Below, piece by piece: positions 62,351 through 64,000 of a DNA stretch of 64,000 nucleotides. The DNA is from Camelus bactrianus (Eukaryota; Chordata; Mammalia; Artiodactyla; Camelidae), in NCBI RefSeq assembly GCF_048773025.1, contig NW_027413957.1, positions 3,038,001-3,102,000 on the forward strand, read 5' to 3'. Numbering within the stretch: the stretch's first letter is position 1; the number at the start of each line of letters is the position of its first letter. The position numbers and the translations under genes are program-made. The notes under the pieces are model-generated. The model saw nothing but the letters and a program-made list of their open reading frames with translations. It ran no database searches and was not told the DNA's origin.

Positions 62351-64000
62351 AGAATCTTTGTGTTCCCAACAAGCTAGGTGAAGGTCGGCTTTCACACACA
62401 CTTATATCTCAGAACTAAGCTTGTGGAGAGACGTTCGTTCATCTAGCACAAAGGCAACGGGTTACAGGAGAAATTTTACTCTGGTTTCACAATGTGTTTC
62501 CTAATGCCGGTTTGAAGTTCCTGCAGTTTTCACTGGAAAACCGAGTTGGAGCTTGTACCTACCCACATATATGTATGGAGTGTAGTTTGCAACTGAAAAG
62601 AAACTATGTGTTCCCAAAATGCTAGCTGAAGGACGGCTTCCACACACACTAATCTCTCAGAACTCAGCATGTGGAAAGACGTTCGTTCACCTAGCACCAA
62701 GGGAAAGGGTTGCAGGAGGAACTTTTACTCCGGTTTCTCAGTCTTTTTCCTAGTGGCGGTTTGAAGTTCCTGCAGTTTACACTGTAAAACTTAGTTGGAG
62801 CTAGTAACTCCCCATATATATTTATGGATTGGAGTTTTCATCTGAAAATAAGCATTGTGTTTCCAACAATCTAGGTGAAGTACGGCATCCACACACACAT
62901 ATCTCTGAGACCTGAGCATGTGGAGAGACGTTCGTTCATCTAGCACCAAGGGAACGGGTTGCAGGAGAAACTTTTTATCTGCTATCTCAGTCTGTTCTTT
63001 AGTGGCGGTTTGAAGCTCCTGCAATTTTCACTGTAAAACCGAATTGGAGCTAGAACCTCCCCCTATATATGTACGGAATGGAGTTGAAACCGAAAAGAAA
63101 CTTTGTGTTCCCAACAACCGATTTGAAGGATGGCTTTCACACACACTTAACTCTCAGAACTGAGCATGTGGAGACACGTTCGTTCATCTAACACCAACTG
63201 AACGGGTTGCAGGAGAAACTTTTACTCTGGTTTCTCAGTCTGTTTCCTAGTGGCGGTTTGAACTTCCTGCAGTTTTCACTGTAAAACCGAGTTGGATCTA
63301 GTACCTACCTATATATATATGTATGGAGTGGGGTTTGCAACTGAAAAGAACCTTTGTGTTCCCAAAAATCTAGGTGAAGAACGGCTTTCACTCACATTTA
63401 TCTCTCACAACTAAGCTTGTGGAGAGACGTTCGTTCATATAGAACAAAGGGAACGGATTACAGGCTAAACTTTTACTCTGGTTTCACAGTCTGTTTCCTA
63501 ATGCCGGTTTGAATTTCCTGCAGTTTTCACTGGAAAACCGAGTTGGAGCTAGTACCTCCCCATATATATGTATGGAGTGGAGTTTGCAACTGAAAAGAAT
63601 CTTTGTGTTCCCAACAAGCTAGCTGAAGGACGGCTTTCACACACACATAACTCTCAGAACTGAGCATGTGGATAGACGTTCGTTCACCTAGCACCAAGGG
63701 AACGGTTGCAGGAGGAACTTTTTCTCCGGTTTCTCAGTCTTTTTACTAATGGCGGTTTGAAGTTCCTGCAGTTTTCACTGTAAAACCGAGTTGGAGCTAG
63801 TACCTCCCCATATATATGTATGGAGTGGAGTTTGCAACTAATAAGAAACTTTGTGTTCCCAACAAGCTAGGGGAAATACGGCTTCCACACACACTTATCT
63901 CTGAGAACTGAGCATATGGAGAGACGTTCGTTCATCTAGTACCAAGGGAAAGGGTTGCAGGAGAAACTTTTACTCTGGTTTCTCAGTCTGTTTCCTAGTG
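62351..64000 (+). repeat. Right end: shortened copy of the linker
   Basis: 62,351-63,395 matches 50,670-51,713 at 11,682 bp (47 units), and 63,395-64,000 matches 53,451-54,056 at 9,944 bp (40 units). The change of offset, 1,738 bp, equals seven units. This copy therefore lacks seven units present in the linker, or the linker gained them. Shared rare states such as GAGCATATGGAGAG and ATATAGAACAAAGGG confirm the second match. Confidence 0.85.
62374..63200 (+). repeat. Module B, copy 7
   Basis: This is the sister of the copy at 50,692. It shares CCAAAATGCTAGC, AAAATAAGCATTG with TTTCCAACAATC, and TTTTTATCTGCTATC. Its marker AACAACCGAT is at 63,113. It reads GAGACCTGAGC near 62,908 where the sister has GAGAACTGAGC. 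Confidence 0.85.

Larger units (their letters stand above)
1..64000 (+). repeat. Tandem satellite array, ~248-bp unit, single orientation
   Basis: A unit of 245-249 bp repeats without interruption across the window. The first landmark positions (TTGCAACT or a close variant) are 1, 246, 495, 742, 989, 1238, 1487, 1736, 1985, 2234 and 2483; the last is 63,832. That gives about 257 full units at a mean near 248.4 bp. All copies read in the same direction, and no foreign insertion or unique sequence was seen. Units differ by scattered substitutions and rare one-base indels, and group into subtypes. Long homogeneous arrays of this kind are typical of eukaryotic centromeric or pericentromeric heterochromatin. 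The family was not recognised, so the host is left open. Confidence 0.98.

Noticed and set aside
1-64000. CRISPR array
   Set aside because: There is no alternation of short identical repeats with unique spacers. The whole 248-bp unit repeats with gradual divergence.
1-64000. Tandem array of a gene family, 5S rRNA or tRNA
   Set aside because: No 5S or tRNA internal promoter boxes or cloverleaf were recognised in the unit.

Overview
The whole window is one uninterrupted satellite DNA array. A unit of about 248 bp repeats head to tail in a single orientation from base 1 to base 64,000. That is about 257 full units plus a partial last one, from the spacing of a shared landmark (TTGCAACT at 1 and at 63,832). 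I see no protein-coding gene, no RNA gene, no transposon or virus-like insertion, no unrelated unique sequence and no inversion. The unit is moderately AT-rich. Most copies carry a PstI-type hexamer (CTGCAG), an AT-rich near-palindrome (CCATATATATGTATGG) and about six CpGs. Such an array points to a eukaryotic chromosome, most simply centromeric or pericentromeric heterochromatin from a long-read assembly. I do not recognise the satellite family and cannot name the organism.

The units are not interchangeable. They fall into subtypes with linked diagnostic changes, and ordered runs of subtypes repeat as higher-order repeats (HORs). From left to right: 1-9,481 is a diverged domain with only weak long-range similarities (offsets of 12, 20 and 21 units). 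9,482-18,917 is one tandem duplication of a 4,718-bp, 19-unit block. 18,918-31,314 holds looser recurrences 22-24 units apart. 31,315-33,798 is a very fresh 5-unit (1,242 bp) duplication. 33,799-37,819 is a mosaic. 37,820-45,265 is a 15-unit (3,723 bp) duplication. 44,815-50,625 and 55,690-62,350 are two blocks of an 8-unit HOR of 1,988-1,989 bp. 50,626-55,690 links the blocks, and 62,351-64,000 is a shortened copy of that linker.

Two ordered modules tie the layout together. Module A (up to four units, marker CTCAACAT) occurs 13 times, and module B (marker AACAACCGAT) 9 times. In several places B follows A directly. Successive A markers lie 19, 24, 22, 34, 15, 17, 8, 8, 24, 8, 8 and 8 units apart. 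The 8-unit HOR can be read as a 17-unit arrangement that lost nine units in register. The fused unit carrying the join is still visible in each HOR copy (for example at 46,802).

Every repeat offset measured is close to a whole number of units, so rearrangement has been strictly in register, as expected of unequal exchange between aligned repeats. The left side looks old and the right side recently amplified. The window therefore seems to run from the flank of a satellite array towards a homogenised core. Function as a centromere is an inference that sequence alone cannot settle.
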